Below are positions 1 through 11,298 of a DNA stretch of 45,392 nucleotides, piece by piece (the stretch's first letter is position 1; the number at the start of each line of letters is the position of its first letter). The stretch lies in contig CAKKRP010000130.1 in the NCBI GenBank assembly GCA_919902765.1, forward strand, positions 1 through 45,392, read 5' to 3'. The stretch comes from Gammaproteobacteria bacterium. Lineage in GTDB: Bacteria; Pseudomonadota; Gammaproteobacteria; S012-40. The notes under the pieces were generated by a model. It saw nothing but the letters and a program-made list of their open reading frames with translations, was not told the origin of the DNA and ran no database searches. The position numbers were made by a program, and so were the translations under genes.

Positions 1-66
1 GCTGCTAGCAAACAACCCATCTAAGCGCTAGTACGGGCTAGATTGGACGGTTACGGGGAAAGCGCG

Positions 67-98
67 GTAGGTTGGGCTGACAAAGGAAGCCCAACATG
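67..98 (+). repeat. Dispersed palindromic repeat, copy 1
   Basis: The segment begins GTAGGTTGGGCTGA and ends AAGCCCAACATG, so GTTGGGCT and AGCCCAAC can pair around a short loop. An inverted relative lies at 192-227. The form resembles small REP/MITE-like intergenic repeats of gammaproteobacteria. The family assignment is inference. Confidence 0.5.
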
Positions 99-191
99 AT
101 TGGCGAAAGGTTGCTGGGGTATTGAATCGCAGATGACGGCGTCAAACGAGATTGGTAATAAATGTGTTGGGTGCGGCGCACGTATTGGCGA

Positions 192-227
192 TGTTGGGCT
201 TAGCGAACAACGCTCAGCCCAACCTAC
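192..227 (-). repeat. Dispersed palindromic repeat, copy 2 (inverted)
   Basis: TGTTGGGCTTAGCG is followed by CGCTCAGCCCAACCTACG, giving GTTGGGCT/AGCCCAAC arms. Read on the minus strand it matches the 67-98 copy with a different loop. The two copies bracket about 90 bases with no convincing gene, just upstream of a broken hypothetical gene. Confidence 0.5.
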
Positions 228-264
228 GCGCTGGGCGCGTGATCACTGTCATTTCGGGGGTCAA

Positions 265-582
265 ATGATTTCCGAGTTTGACGCGCGCCAGGTGCGAAAG
301 ATGAAACTTCAACTTGCCGCGTTCCGACGTGGCGAGTTGAGCCTTAGCGGTTTCATCGGTGACATGGATTTTTTGTTGAATGCCGTCGAAGACATTCCGC
401 TAGATTGGAAGCAGCGAGTTCACTAGTTCGTTGCCACGTTGGAAGAGGTCTATGCCATAGGGCTTGATCTAGGCCACACGGCGGTCGATGAACAGGGGGA
501 AGGCTTCGTCGCTGAAGCGACAGAAGGAATTCAACGTTGTCTCGGAGAGATCATAATTCCAGAGCCGCCAGAAGATTGCTGA
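265..582 (+). pseudogene. Hypothetical gene broken by a TAG stop
   Basis: From ATG 265 the frame reads 53 residues (starting MISEFDARQV) to a TAG at 424-426. It then continues open in the same frame for 51 more codons to TGA 580-582. The downstream part (FVATLEEVYAIGLDLG and onward, ending PEPPEDC) has the composition of a real acidic, helical protein. It fits a small soluble hypothetical of about 105 residues found beside addiction modules. The simplest reading is a single nonsense mutation in an intact gene. Alternatives are a sequencing error or a truly short 53-residue product. I recognise no named domain. An upstream start at 100 would read through the repeat at 192-227 and is less likely. 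Confidence 0.5.
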
Positions 583-583
583 T

Positions 584-811
584 TTACTTCTTCCTCAAAA
601 ACTCATCCGTCTCGACGCCCGCCTGTTTGAGAATGGCCCGGAGCGTACCTTCCGGCATATCCCCGGGATGATTGGGAATGGTCGTATAACAATGGGTGTG
701 CGGGTTGAACCAGATTTCATGACTACCCGCCGCCTGGCGGTCAAACTCAAAGCCCAACTGTTTTAACCGCTTGACGATCTCGCGGTAACGAAAGCCTGCC
801 AACCGTCCCAC
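584..811 (-). CDS. hicA: HicA-like mRNA interferase toxin (type II TA)
   Basis: The 75-residue protein has the HicA/YcfA layout: an N-terminal helix (GFRYREIVKRLKQLGF), then AAGSHEIW containing the conserved catalytic histidine, and the strand ending in TTIPNHPG. HicA toxins are small double-stranded-RNA-binding-fold ribonucleases that cleave mRNA until bound by HicB. The start is GTG at 811, preceded by a purine-rich GGGGCGG. It sits 10 bases downstream of the antitoxin gene, so the two are probably co-transcribed with antitoxin first. The length is usual for the family and no damage is visible. Confidence 0.85.
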   Translation of the reverse strand: MGRLAGFRYREIVKRLKQLGFEFDRQAAGSHEIWFNPHTHCYTTIPNHPGDMPEGTLRAILKQAGVETDEFLRKK

Positions 812-821
812 ACACCGCCCC

Positions 822-1046
822 TTATACTACCAATGGGTAATCGAAGGAGTCCCCGGCCTCTTTGAGATGGATGGCACCTTGGCGCTCGGCCTGCGCCTCC
901 AATAACTTCTTCGCCACATCGCGGGCGATCTCCAACGTCTCAGTGACGGTGCGCCCTTGGGCCACCAACCCCGGAATATCGTCCGACGTCGCCAGGTAGA
1001 GGCCTTCCGGCAGGTGTTCTATGTGTAGATTGACGATCTGTTCCAT
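822..1046 (-). CDS. hicB: HicB-like antitoxin
   Basis: This 74-residue protein has a HicB-type partial RNase-H-like fold: LPEGLYLATSDDIPGLVAQG followed by a helix with TVTETLEIARDVAKKLLEA. It lacks the C-terminal DNA-binding domain of long HicB proteins, so it resembles the short DUF1902-like antitoxins that only neutralise HicA. AGAGGG lies just upstream of the ATG. It is the first gene of a two-gene minus-strand unit with the hicA-like toxin. The antitoxin role is inferred from fold-like motifs and gene pairing. Confidence 0.8.
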   Translation of the reverse strand: MEQIVNLHIEHLPEGLYLATSDDIPGLVAQGRTVTETLEIARDVAKKLLEAQAERQGAIHLKEAGDSFDYPLVV

Positions 1047-1304
1047 ACGTTAACCCTCTGTGTGTGACCTTGTTGCCGGTGCCTGATTCCCTGTTTGGCG
1101 ATCTCTTTTTCAACCGCCGCCATGAGCCGCTTTCGCCGTGTCCTTTGTAGCGGACTGGCTCTGCGAACGCTGCACCATGCGTTTGGCCTGATGCTTCAGA
1201 ATTAAGCCTTCCAAGACCTCCAGCGCCGTTTTCCGGTCTTCAGTACTTAGTCACTGCTGAGTTTGAGCTCAATCGCTAATATGCTTTTTACTACATCGTT
1301 ATCG
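1047..1304. other. Intergenic stretch with a possible gene remnant
   Basis: No intact gene is visible. On the minus strand about 1130-1250 reads ALEVLEGLILKHQAKRMVQR and continues to a stop near 1119, without a convincing start. This could be the tail of an eroded helical protein. It lies between two toxin-antitoxin pairs, where decayed genes are common. Confidence 0.3.
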
Positions 1305-1326
1305 AAGCCCCGCTTTGCGGGGCTTT
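1305..1326 (-). terminator. Stem-loop after the BrnTA-like pair
   Basis: AAGCCCCGC (1305-1313) pairs perfectly with GCGGGGCTT (1317-1325) around a TTT loop. It sits directly after the brnA-like stop codon. The T-rich side (CTTTATC) is on the plus strand, so the hairpin may work in both directions or only weakly as a minus-strand terminator. Confidence 0.55.
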
Positions 1327-1327
1327 A

Positions 1328-1528
1328 TCACTTCACCCCTTCGATCAACGCAATATCCTTGCGCAGCAGATCGTTGACCATGTCGTTGACCGCCACGCCC
1401 TTCATCTTGGCCTTGGCGGCGAGGTAATCGAGCACATCGGCGTCGAGATAGACGGGTAGGTTCAACGTGGCGTTGGGCCGGTAAAACTTGCCGCGCGTGC
1501 CCTTGGAAAAATCGTAATCTTCTTTCAT
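1328..1528 (-). CDS. brnA: BrnA-like antitoxin (ribbon-helix-helix)
   Basis: The 66-residue product has a CopG/ribbon-helix-helix shape: a strand (ATLNLPVYLDADVLDYL) followed by AKAKMKGVAVNDMVNDLLRK. BrnA antitoxins bind BrnT through the N-terminal part and repress the operon through the RHH dimer. Its ATG overlaps the TGA of the BrnT-like gene by one base (TGATG), a classic coupled toxin-antitoxin junction. A longer overlapping frame reaching 1299 reads arginine-rich, low-quality sequence and is a shadow. A stem-loop follows immediately. Confidence 0.8.
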   Translation of the reverse strand: MKEDYDFSKGTRGKFYRPNATLNLPVYLDADVLDYLAAKAKMKGVAVNDMVNDLLRKDIALIEGVK

Positions 1529-1818
1529 CAGTTTTCCTCGTATTGGCGTTGCTCATGTTTAGTAGCCGGGCGGGCCGAGATGATCCGCACCGTGGCGCTG
1601 TCCTCGTGTTCCGCGAAGGTATGGGCCACCACGAGCAGCGTCCCGTTCTTCGCTTTGCCCAGGGTTATCCAGCGTTCCTCGGTCTCGCTGTGTTCATCAT
1701 CGAAGACCGCGATATGTAGCGCGTCCAGAAACACCTCGGCGGCCTGCTCGAAACTGACCCCGTGCTTCGTGATGTTGGTCTTGGCCTTGCGCGGGTCCCA
1801 CTCGAAATTATATTGCAT
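1528..1818 (-). CDS. brnT: BrnT-like ribonuclease toxin
   Basis: The 96-residue protein begins FEWDPRKAKTNITKHGVSF, the BrnT signature in which charged residues form an RNase-like active site, and continues with EERWITLGKAKNGTLLVVAHT and VRIISARPATKHEQRQYEE. BrnT is a small RelE-fold-like toxin that stops translation by RNA cleavage. Toxin first and antitoxin second is the usual order for this pair, opposite to the neighbouring hicBA-like unit. It begins 2 bases after the XRE regulator stops, so the three genes may be co-transcribed from the promoter at 2271-2299. Confidence 0.85.
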   Translation of the reverse strand: MQYNFEWDPRKAKTNITKHGVSFEQAAEVFLDALHIAVFDDEHSETEERWITLGKAKNGTLLVVAHTFAEHEDSATVRIISARPATKHEQRQYEEN

Positions 1819-1819
1819 T

Positions 1820-2218
1820 TTAGCCCTTAGCCGCCTGGCCCATGACCTTGGTCATCTGCGTTTTTTTCACTAGCCCATCCATCACCAGAACCAAGGCCTT
1901 TTGGTCTTCGTCAGACAGGTTATCGACCTCCTGACACAGCCGGTGCAGCTCGTAGTTACGGATTTTGACCTCGCCGGAAGGCTCTTTGCGGCCCGCTAAC
2001 TCATCAAGACTGATCTGCAAGATGTCCGCAATTTTGATCAAGGTATCCAGGTGCGGCACATTGTCGGCGGTCTCCCAGCGGTTATAGGCACGGGGATTGA
2101 TCCCTAGCAGCTCGGCCAGGCGGGCTTGGGTGATATTGCGCGCTTGGCGCAGCAGGCGAAGGCGTTCCGCGAAAGCAGCCATATCCAAATGCTCATACCA
2201 GTAGTGGATTGGCCTCAT
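1820..2218 (-). CDS. XRE-family transcriptional regulator
   Basis: A helix-turn-helix of the Cro/CI type covers roughly residues 13-70 from the chosen start (ERLRLLRQARNITQARLAEL, then GINPRAYNRWET). A C-terminal helical tail contains NLSDEDQKALVLVMDGLVKK. The ATG at 2218 follows AAGGTGG and gives MRPIHYWYEH at the N terminus. A longer frame to 2356 would run upstream through the promoter, so it is rejected. It probably represses its own promoter and the divergent primase promoter, whose -10 boxes overlap. It could also control the BrnTA-like pair directly downstream. Confidence 0.8.
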   Translation of the reverse strand: MRPIHYWYEHLDMAAFAERLRLLRQARNITQARLAELLGINPRAYNRWETADNVPHLDTLIKIADILQISLDELAGRKEPSGEVKIRNYELHRLCQEVDNLSDEDQKALVLVMDGLVKKTQMTKVMGQAAKG

Positions 2219-2245
2219 TGTAACCACCTTATTGAAGCTGACCTG

Positions 2246-2275
2246 TTGAAAAACTACAAACATGTGAAGTATAGT
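2246..2275 (+). promoter_or_regulatory. Sigma70-type promoter toward the primase remnant
   Basis: TTGAAA (2246-2251), an 18-base spacer and TATAGT (2270-2275) face right. The predicted start near 2282 lies about 37 bases before the primase ATG at 2319. Its -10 overlaps that of the opposing promoter almost completely. Confidence 0.5.
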
Positions 2276-2299
2276 AACCACAACAATGTCTATTGACAA
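2271..2299 (-). promoter_or_regulatory. Sigma70-type promoter for the XRE regulator
   Basis: On the minus strand TTGTCA (2294-2299), a 17-base spacer and TACTAT (2271-2276) give a near-consensus promoter. The start would be near 2264, leaving about 46 bases of leader before ATG 2218. This supports the shorter start of the regulator. Confidence 0.6.
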
Positions 2300-2318
2300 G
2301 GTTTTTGGAGGGCGGGGC

Positions 2319-2880
2319 ATGGCAAGGTTTAGTGAAGTGACGATCAACCGGATCAAAACGGAAGTCTCCCTGCTGCGCCTGGTCGAGAGCCAGGGCTATG
2401 CACCGAAGAGCAGGGCAAGAACTGGGCGATCTGCTGCCCGTTCCACGAGAACGACGACACGCCTTCGCTGATCATCAGCCCGCAGTCTAACCTGTTCCAC
2501 TGCTTCGGCTGTTCGGCGGCGGGATCGGTGATCGACTGGGTGATGAAGACGCGGGGTGTCTTGTTCCGCTTCGCATGCGAAACATTGCAGAACGACGCAG
2601 GTCTGGTGGCCGAATCTGGCCCGGCACCGGTGACCGGTGCGCTGCCTCCTGGCGCACCGGCATACCGCCCATCCGTGGGCATAAAGAAAAACACCACCAC
2701 CAAATTGGCCGCTCCCCTCCCTTAGCCGCCAATGCCGACCATCAAACCGCGCTGCGCCAGGTGATCGACTATTACCACCAGACGTTGAAGCAATCGCCGG
2801 AAGCACTGGCCTATCTGGAAAGCCGGGGGCTGAAAAATACCGAACTGATCGACACCTTCAAGCTCGGTTACCCGATACCT
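2319..2880 (+). pseudogene. CHC2 zinc-finger DNA primase (DnaG-like), frameshifted
   Basis: ATG 2319 follows GGAGGGCGGGG and reads MARFSEVTINRIKTEVSLLR, then shifts frame near 2400. The second frame carries the primase zinc site: CCPFHENDDTPSL, then LFHCFGCSAAGSVIDWVMK. It runs to a stop near 2725. A third frame resumes with RQVIDYYHQTLKQSPEALAYL and YLESRGLKNTELIDTFKLGY before decaying near 2880. Each shift is a net loss of one base (or gain of two). The zinc ligands Cys-His-Cys-Cys are intact, but the Toprim catalytic domain is absent. Such primases are typical of integrative elements and prophages. The gene is dead unless both shifts are sequencing errors. Confidence 0.8.
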
Positions 2881-3251
2881 TGTATGCGAAATAATACATA
2901 TAGGCGAGCGCGAAAACTGATGGGACGATTAATATCTGCTATTGGCGATTTACTGCCACGAGCAGCATCGCGAAAAGGTCAGCATTAAACGGGTGGGAGA
3001 ACTGCGCTTCAAGATAAAAAACGAGGCCGGGTTGTCCCGCCTGTTGGCACCGGATCCCGATCACGCCAGACCACCGCTCGATGGCCTTTCATCTGCGTCT
3101 TCTTAACCGGACAGTGCTGATCATGAACCAAAGTTTTTAATGGGACAGCCCTGTAGCGCGGCACGGTTTGTTGGTAAAAAGCGACGATTGTAGGGTAGGC
3201 GCGCATGCTAGATAATAGCGCGCCAGTTAAACAAAAGTTAGAGGAGTAGAT
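2881..3251 (+). other. Decayed sequence between primase remnant and outer-membrane gene
   Basis: No intact gene is seen. One frame (about 2950-3105) reads KVSIKRVGELRFKIKNEAGL and then SRLLAPDP before a stop. It looks protein-like but has no start and matches no family I recognise; it may be another piece of the mobile element. The last 20 bases hold the ribosome-binding site for the next gene. Confidence 0.35.
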
Positions 3252-3731
3252 ATGCAGGCGCGACGCGTAGTAGGCATGGCGATGTTGTTGGCGGTGGCGG
3301 CACCGTCGTTTGGCGCGGTGTCGGCCGGGATGGTCGCAGGTGATCCTACGGGCTTGTCCATCAAGAGTTGGCAAGGTCGGCACGCGTTGGATTTTGGTGT
3401 GGGTTGGTACAGCAGCCGGTACTATTATTATTATGACGCCCGGCCGTATTACGGGCGTGGCACGGAATTGTACGTCACCGCAGATTATGTCACGCACAAC
3501 TACAATGTTTTCCACGTTAACCAGGCCAAACTACCGGTATATTACGGGGCCGGCGTGGCACTGTGGACGAGTTTCGGCGGCGCTGGGATACGGGTGCCGG
3601 TGGGCGTGGATTTGATATTGGCGCGCGTGCCCATTGATATATTTGCCGAGATAGCGCCGACGATGGTCCTGGCAGTAGGGACTTATTTTCATATCGGTAC
3701 GGCCGTAGGGGTGCGTTATCGGTTTGATTAA
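3252..3731 (+). CDS. Small exported beta-barrel-like outer-membrane protein
   Basis: The 159-residue product has a signal peptide (residues 1 to about 23: RRVVGMAMLLAVAAPSFGAV). Alternating aromatic strands follow, including WYSSRYYYYYDARPYYGRG and VPVYYGAG-like segments, ending VGVRYRFD. A terminal aromatic strand near the end is typical of outer-membrane barrels. The size would allow a small barrel of perhaps eight strands. AGAGGAG stands 6 bases before the ATG. I do not recognise a named family. It lies alone between the accessory patch and pheS. Confidence 0.6.
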   Translation: MQARRVVGMAMLLAVAAPSFGAVSAGMVAGDPTGLSIKSWQGRHALDFGVGWYSSRYYYYYDARPYYGRGTELYVTADYVTHNYNVFHVNQAKLPVYYGAGVALWTSFGGAGIRVPVGVDLILARVPIDIFAEIAPTMVLAVGTYFHIGTAVGVRYRFD

Positions 3732-3786
3732 CACACAATTTTTCCTCGAACATTCTACCCACGGCGACGCTTCTAGGTTAAGATAG

Positions 3787-4851
<1,065 letters not shown>

Positions 4852-4867
4852 AACGACAGGTTAAGAC

Positions 4868-7249
4868 ATGAAATTCAGCGAACAGTGGTTGCGTGAATGG
4901 GTGCAAGCGCCTGCGGATGCCAAACAATTGGCAGAGCGTCTTACCATGGCGGGATTGGAAGTCGATGCAGTCACGCGTGTTGCACCGCTATTGCAAGCAG
5001 TGGTAGTGGGGGAGGTATTATCGCTCGCTAAACACCCGGAGGCCGATAAATTACAAATTGCGAGTGTTGCGGCCGGACCGGCGACGCCATTGCAAATCGT
5101 TTGCGGTGCCGCCAATGTGCGCGTCGGGATGAAGGTGCCGGTGGCCTTGATCGGGGCGCAATTACCGGGTGGAATGGCGATTAAACGCGCCAAATTACGT
5201 GGTGTGGAATCCTCAGGCATGTTGTGTTCCGCCACAGAATTGGGTATAGCGGAAACCGCATCCGGCCTGCTTGAGTTGCCGGACGATGCGCCGGTGGGGC
5301 GCGCTGTTTATGATTATTTGCATCTTGATGACACCTTGCTCGACATTGATTTTACGCCCAATCGCGGCGATTGCTTGAGCGTCGCGGGCTTGGCGCGCGA
5401 AATTGGCGCACTCTATCGCGTGGCCGTGGCGGGGCCCAAGATCGCGCCGGTAGCGCCACACATAGACCAACGCATCAAGGTGACGTTGGCGGCGCCAGCG
5501 GATTGTCCGCGTTATGTGGGCCGCGTAATACGCGCCGTCAACAATCGAGCGGCGACGCCGTTATGGTTAAAAGAGCGGTTGCGTCGCGCCGGCATACGCG
5601 CAATCAACCCAGTCGTGGACGTGACCAATTATGTCTTGTTAGAGCTGGGTCAGCCCATGCATGGATTCGATTTACCAACCTTGCAGGGTGGTATCCAAGT
5701 GCGGCGAGCGCACACCGCAGAAGTGTTAACGCTCTTGGACGGCAAAGAAGTTACGCTGTCCGACGATTTGTTGGTGATCGCGGACGACCAGCGTCCATTA
5801 GCGCTGGCGGGAATAATGGGTGGCGCGCATACGGGCGTCACCTCAGACACCACGACGGTCTTGTTGGAAAGCGCATTTTTTGCGCCCGATGCCATACGTG
5901 GCAAAGGTCGCCGCTATAATTTGCAGACGGATTCCTCTTATCGTTTTGAACGTGGTGTGAGTCCGCAGTTGCAGCAGCAGGCCATGGAGCGTGCAACCCA
6001 ATTGGTATTAGAGATTTGCGGTGGCCAGGCGGGTCCGGTGTGCGAGGCGGTCGCACCGGAGCATTTACCTAAATCCGCATCTATTTTATTACGGCGTGCG
6101 CGTAGCGCGCGTTTATTAGGCGCAAATTTGCCGGACAATGAAATTGCCGCCATTCTCAGCGGTCTGGGAATGCACGTACAATCCGATCCACAGGGCTGGC
6201 GTGTGGCTGCGCCGGCATGGCGGTTCGATATTGCCATAGAAGAGGATTTGATCGAAGAAATCGCACGGGTTTACGGTTACGCGCGCTTGCCCAGCCAATT
6301 GCCTGTTGGGACACTGGCCATGCAAGGGCGTTCCGAGACCGCCGTCGATGCGTCGGCGATGCGTCAACTCTTGGTGGGGCGTGGCTATTTCGAGGCCATC
6401 ACCTATAGTTTTATAGATCCCCAAGCGCAGGCGTTGTTGGTGCCCGGGGTGGCAAGCTTGCGATTGGCCAATCCCATTTCTTCGGAAATGTCGGCGATGC
6501 GTTTGAGTCTATGGCCGGGCTTGTTGCATGCGCTCAAGCACAACCAGGATCGCCAACAGACGCGGGTGCGCTTGTTCGAGTGTGGTCCGCGCTTTGTCCC
6601 CGCAGGGTCAGGGTGGCGCGAGGAGTGGGTGCTGGCCGGGGTCGCGTGCGGTAGCGCCGTACCCGAGCAATGGGGCGTCACCGGGCGTTCGGTGCTAGAC
6701 TTTTATGATGTGAAGGCCGATGTCGAGGCCATCCTGGCAAGCGCGCGCGTGCAAGCCCAAGTCAGCATCGGCGCTGACGGACATCCGGCGCTACATCCCG
6801 GGCAAAGTGCGAGTTTACGTCGCGCAGGGCACATTATCGGCTGGTTGGGCATGATACACCCGGCCGTAAGTGAGCGATTGGGGTTGGATTCAGGGGTAAT
6901 ATTGTTTGAGATCGCGTTGGAGGGTCTTCAACAAGGTGCTGTGCCACTGTGTAAAACACTATCAAGATTCCCGTCTATACGACGAGATATCGCATTAGTA
7001 GTAGAACAAACCGTCCACGGCGGACAAATTTGCGCACAAGCGCGTAGCGTGGCGGGGAAATTGCTAACGGATTTGCATATCTTTGATATCTATAGCGGTA
7101 AGGGCGTCGCGGCGCAGCATAAAAGCGTAGCCTTGGCGCTGACACTGCAAGATATCGAAAAAACGCTTACCGATGCCGAGGTCGAGGCGGTGGTGCAGCG
7201 GGTAGTGCAAAGTTTGAAAGATAGTTTCAACGCGACCTTGAGAGAGTGA
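4868..7249 (+). CDS. pheT: Phenylalanyl-tRNA synthetase beta subunit
   Basis: The 793-residue beta subunit has the usual order. An EMAP/OB-type tRNA-binding domain comes first (about 40-150, with [20 protein letters not shown] and [16 protein letters not shown]). B3/B4 editing follows ([20 protein letters not shown]), then B5 and the catalytic-like core ([28 protein letters not shown]). A C-terminal ferredoxin-like anticodon-binding domain ends the protein ([16 protein letters not shown]). Length is normal (about 795). It probably shares a transcript with pheS, ihfA and the merR-like gene. Confidence 0.97.
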   Translation: MKFSEQWLREWVQAPADAKQLAERLTMAGLEVDAVTRVAPLLQAVVVGEVLSLAKHPEADKLQIASVAAGPATPLQIVCGAANVRVGMKVPVALIGAQLPGGMAIKRAKLRGVESSGMLCSATELGIAETASGLLELPDDAPVGRAVYDYLHLDDTLLDIDFTPNRGDCLSVAGLAREIGALYRVAVAGPKIAPVAPHIDQRIKVTLAAPADCPRYVGRVIRAVNNRAATPLWLKERLRRAGIRAINPVVDVTNYVLLELGQPMHGFDLPTLQGGIQVRRAHTAEVLTLLDGKEVTLSDDLLVIADDQRPLALAGIMGGAHTGVTSDTTTVLLESAFFAPDAIRGKGRRYNLQTDSSYRFERGVSPQLQQQAMERATQLVLEICGGQAGPVCEAVAPEHLPKSASILLRRARSARLLGANLPDNEIAAILSGLGMHVQSDPQGWRVAAPAWRFDIAIEEDLIEEIARVYGYARLPSQLPVGTLAMQGRSETAVDASAMRQLLVGRGYFEAITYSFIDPQAQALLVPGVASLRLANPISSEMSAMRLSLWPGLLHALKHNQDRQQTRVRLFECGPRFVPAGSGWREEWVLAGVACGSAVPEQWGVTGRSVLDFYDVKADVEAILASARVQAQVSIGADGHPALHPGQSASLRRAGHIIGWLGMIHPAVSERLGLDSGVILFEIALEGLQQGAVPLCKTLSRFPSIRRDIALVVEQTVHGGQICAQARSVAGKLLTDLHIFDIYSGKGVAAQHKSVALALTLQDIEKTLTDAEVEAVVQRVVQSLKDSFNATLRE

Positions 7250-7253
7250 CCCT

Positions 7254-7577
7254 ATGGCGCTAACTAAGGCGGAAATAGCCGAACGTCTGTTTGAAGAATT
7301 AGGCATCAATAAACGTGAGGCCAAGGAATTGGTAGACCAATTTTTTGATGAGATTCGCGCCAACCTAGAGGCGGGGATGGATGTCAAATTATCTGGTTTC
7401 GGCAACTTTATGTTGCGTGACAAAAATCAGCGGCCCGGTCGTAATCCAAAAACCGGTGAGGAAATTCCCATTACTGCCCGGCGCGTCGTCACTTTTCGGC
7501 CCGGTCAGAAACTAAAGGCACGTGTGGAGGCCTATGCCGGTGCGGAGCCTGAACAAGCGCGTGAAGATTTCACCTGA
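7254..7577 (+). CDS. ihfA: Integration host factor alpha subunit
   Basis: A 107-residue HU/IHF protein. It begins [17 protein letters not shown] and has the beta-arm region [20 protein letters not shown], whose proline intercalates DNA to produce a sharp bend. With IhfB it shapes promoters. It is directly relevant here because the sigma54 nif promoters in this window (32192-32207, 42539-42554) typically need IHF to loop NifA onto the polymerase. It starts 4 bases after pheT ends, the standard gammaproteobacterial pheST-ihfA arrangement. Confidence 0.97.
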   Translation: MALTKAEIAERLFEELGINKREAKELVDQFFDEIRANLEAGMDVKLSGFGNFMLRDKNQRPGRNPKTGEEIPITARRVVTFRPGQKLKARVEAYAGAEPEQAREDFT

Positions 7578-7902
7578 GCTGCCCGCGATCCCAACCAAGC
7601 GCTATTTCACTATTGGTGAAGTGAGCCAGCTTTGCGATGTCGCGCCGCATATTTTGCGGTATTGGGAGCAAGAGTTTCCGCCGCTTAAACCATCTAAACG
7701 GCGCGGTAATAGACGCTATTACCAACGTCAAGACGTGGTGCTGATACGCACGATCCGCAGCCTGCTGTATGAAGAGGGATACACCATCAGCGGGGCGCGT
7801 CAGCGTTTGGGGAGTGGTGGTATCAACGACCCCATAGAACGCGCCGTCAGCCTGCGTGATCTGCGCCGTGAGTTAGAACAAGTGTTGGACTTGCTCGATT
7901 AA
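7561..7902 (+). CDS. MerR-family transcriptional regulator
   Basis: The N-terminal winged helix reads [20 protein letters not shown] and continues [21 protein letters not shown] short coiled tail ([15 protein letters not shown]) replaces a metal-binding domain. This family regularly follows ihfA in gammaproteobacteria; its ligand and targets are not established. The GTG at 7561 gives [15 protein letters not shown], matching the usual spacing to the helix-turn-helix. It overlaps the end of ihfA by 17 bases. A GTG at 7522 would give an unlikely longer N terminus. Confidence 0.85.
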   Translation: MKISPELPAIPTKRYFTIGEVSQLCDVAPHILRYWEQEFPPLKPSKRRGNRRYYQRQDVVLIRTIRSLLYEEGYTISGARQRLGSGGINDPIERAVSLRDLRRELEQVLDLLD

Positions 7903-7984
7903 TCTTATTGCGGCAAAAATCTTCGTCGTTGTGCTTTTTTATGTCCGCGATTTCAGGTATCATGCCCGTCTTTCCAGAGAGACC

Positions 7985-10121
<2,137 letters not shown>

Positions 10122-10200
10122 TGAGACAAAGATAAATTTATTCGCAAGGCTATCGCGCCACAGATGCGGCGTAGGCGGGGGCGCAATCGACGGCGTTACG

Positions 10201-11058
10201 TTAGCGGTCAGAAGTCACCTGTTCTAAAATGGTACGCACAATATCGTAATCGCTATCTTTTGCCGGGATGATATTGGTCAAGGCGGCGGCATTGAGTATC
10301 GCCTCGCCATCGGGCGATTTTTTTATGCGCGTAAGCGCGTTGCGGATATTATTTTTTAATTGATTGGAAACGTTGGGGCTCACCGCCCAAGGTAAATGCG
10401 GGACGGAATCTCCGACGCCGATGAGTTTTAATTCATCTACCGCGATTTTATCCTGCAGCCAGGGCATCTCCAATAAGATGTCGCCGGTGCCGCCCGCATC
10501 CGCATGACGATAAAATACCGCTAACGGTACATTGGATGGCGTCACGGCGAACTCCTCTTTGTAGTCATGCGCTTTAAGCCCCGCTTTGCGCAACAAATGC
10601 GTAGGCAATATATACGCGCCAAAGGCCTCGCGGTCGCCGAAGATGATGGTGGTGCCGCGCAGATCCGTGAGGGTGTTGATGCTGGAGTCTTTGCGCACGA
10701 CTATGGTGCTGCGAATAGTGGAGCGATTGGCCTCTTCGTTCATTGCCACCACGCTGTAGCCTTGCATTTTGCGCGCGCGAATATAATGCATTTGATTAAA
10801 GTGTACGATATCGTATCGTGTTGCGGCGACGGCTTTGGCAAATTCAGGAAACGAGGGTGACGTTTCAATTTTAACGGGTTGGCCCAACTCCTTCGCCAAA
10901 TAGATTGCGAGCGGGTGAAACATTTCGACCATTTCGCTGGGGTTGCGACGTGGCAATACGCCCATGATGAGCGTATCTCCCGCGGCAGCGGGTAAAGCAG
11001 TGGCCAGCGCCGCCAAACCGCAGATGAAGGTGCGCAAAGAATTACGCAACACGGGCAT
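10201..11058 (-). CDS. PhnD/SsuA-like periplasmic binding protein
   Basis: The 285-residue protein has a signal peptide (to about residue 26, ALPAAAGD). It has a type II periplasmic-binding fold of the phosphate/phosphonate group: LIMGVLPRRNPSEMVEMFHP, HPLAIYLAKELGQPV, YDIVHFNQMHYIRARK and DLRGTTIIFGDREAFGAYIL. No ABC permease or ATPase accompanies it. Instead a membrane GGDEF-EAL gene follows with an overlap or near-overlap. This suggests the protein binds an oxyanion-like ligand in the periplasm and presents it to that sensor; this role is inference. ATG 11058 follows GAGGT. The ligand is unknown. Confidence 0.85.
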   Translation of the reverse strand: MPVLRNSLRTFICGLAALATALPAAAGDTLIMGVLPRRNPSEMVEMFHPLAIYLAKELGQPVKIETSPSFPEFAKAVAATRYDIVHFNQMHYIRARKMQGYSVVAMNEEANRSTIRSTIVVRKDSSINTLTDLRGTTIIFGDREAFGAYILPTHLLRKAGLKAHDYKEEFAVTPSNVPLAVFYRHADAGGTGDILLEMPWLQDKIAVDELKLIGVGDSVPHLPWAVSPNVSNQLKNNIRNALTRIKKSPDGEAILNAAALTNIIPAKDSDYDIVRTILEQVTSDR

Positions 11059-11298
11059 CTCATATACCTCGATTGTCGTTGGTTGAATTGCCGCTTCCGA
11101 GGCCTAATTCTGATATATGCGCCCCGCGCAATGATGTCAAGAAAATTATGATTTTTTTGTGTGTAAAGGGTATGATCGTTAACGCAAGATTAAGTAGCCC
11201 TGAAATCAACGTTAATGATGTTAAAAAATCAGTCGATGGAACTCGTAAAATAGGTTGCCTTACCTTAAATTTTAATAATTCGGTCGAACGGCGCCGCG

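Noticed and set aside
1299-1556. 85-codon minus-strand frame over the BrnA-like gene
   Set aside because: Arginine-rich out-of-frame reading that ends inside the terminator; the 1328-1528 frame has the RHH pattern.
3009-3515. 168-codon minus-strand frame over the start of the outer-membrane protein gene
   Set aside because: It opposes a gene with a good ribosome-binding site and signal peptide, and has no protein-like pattern.
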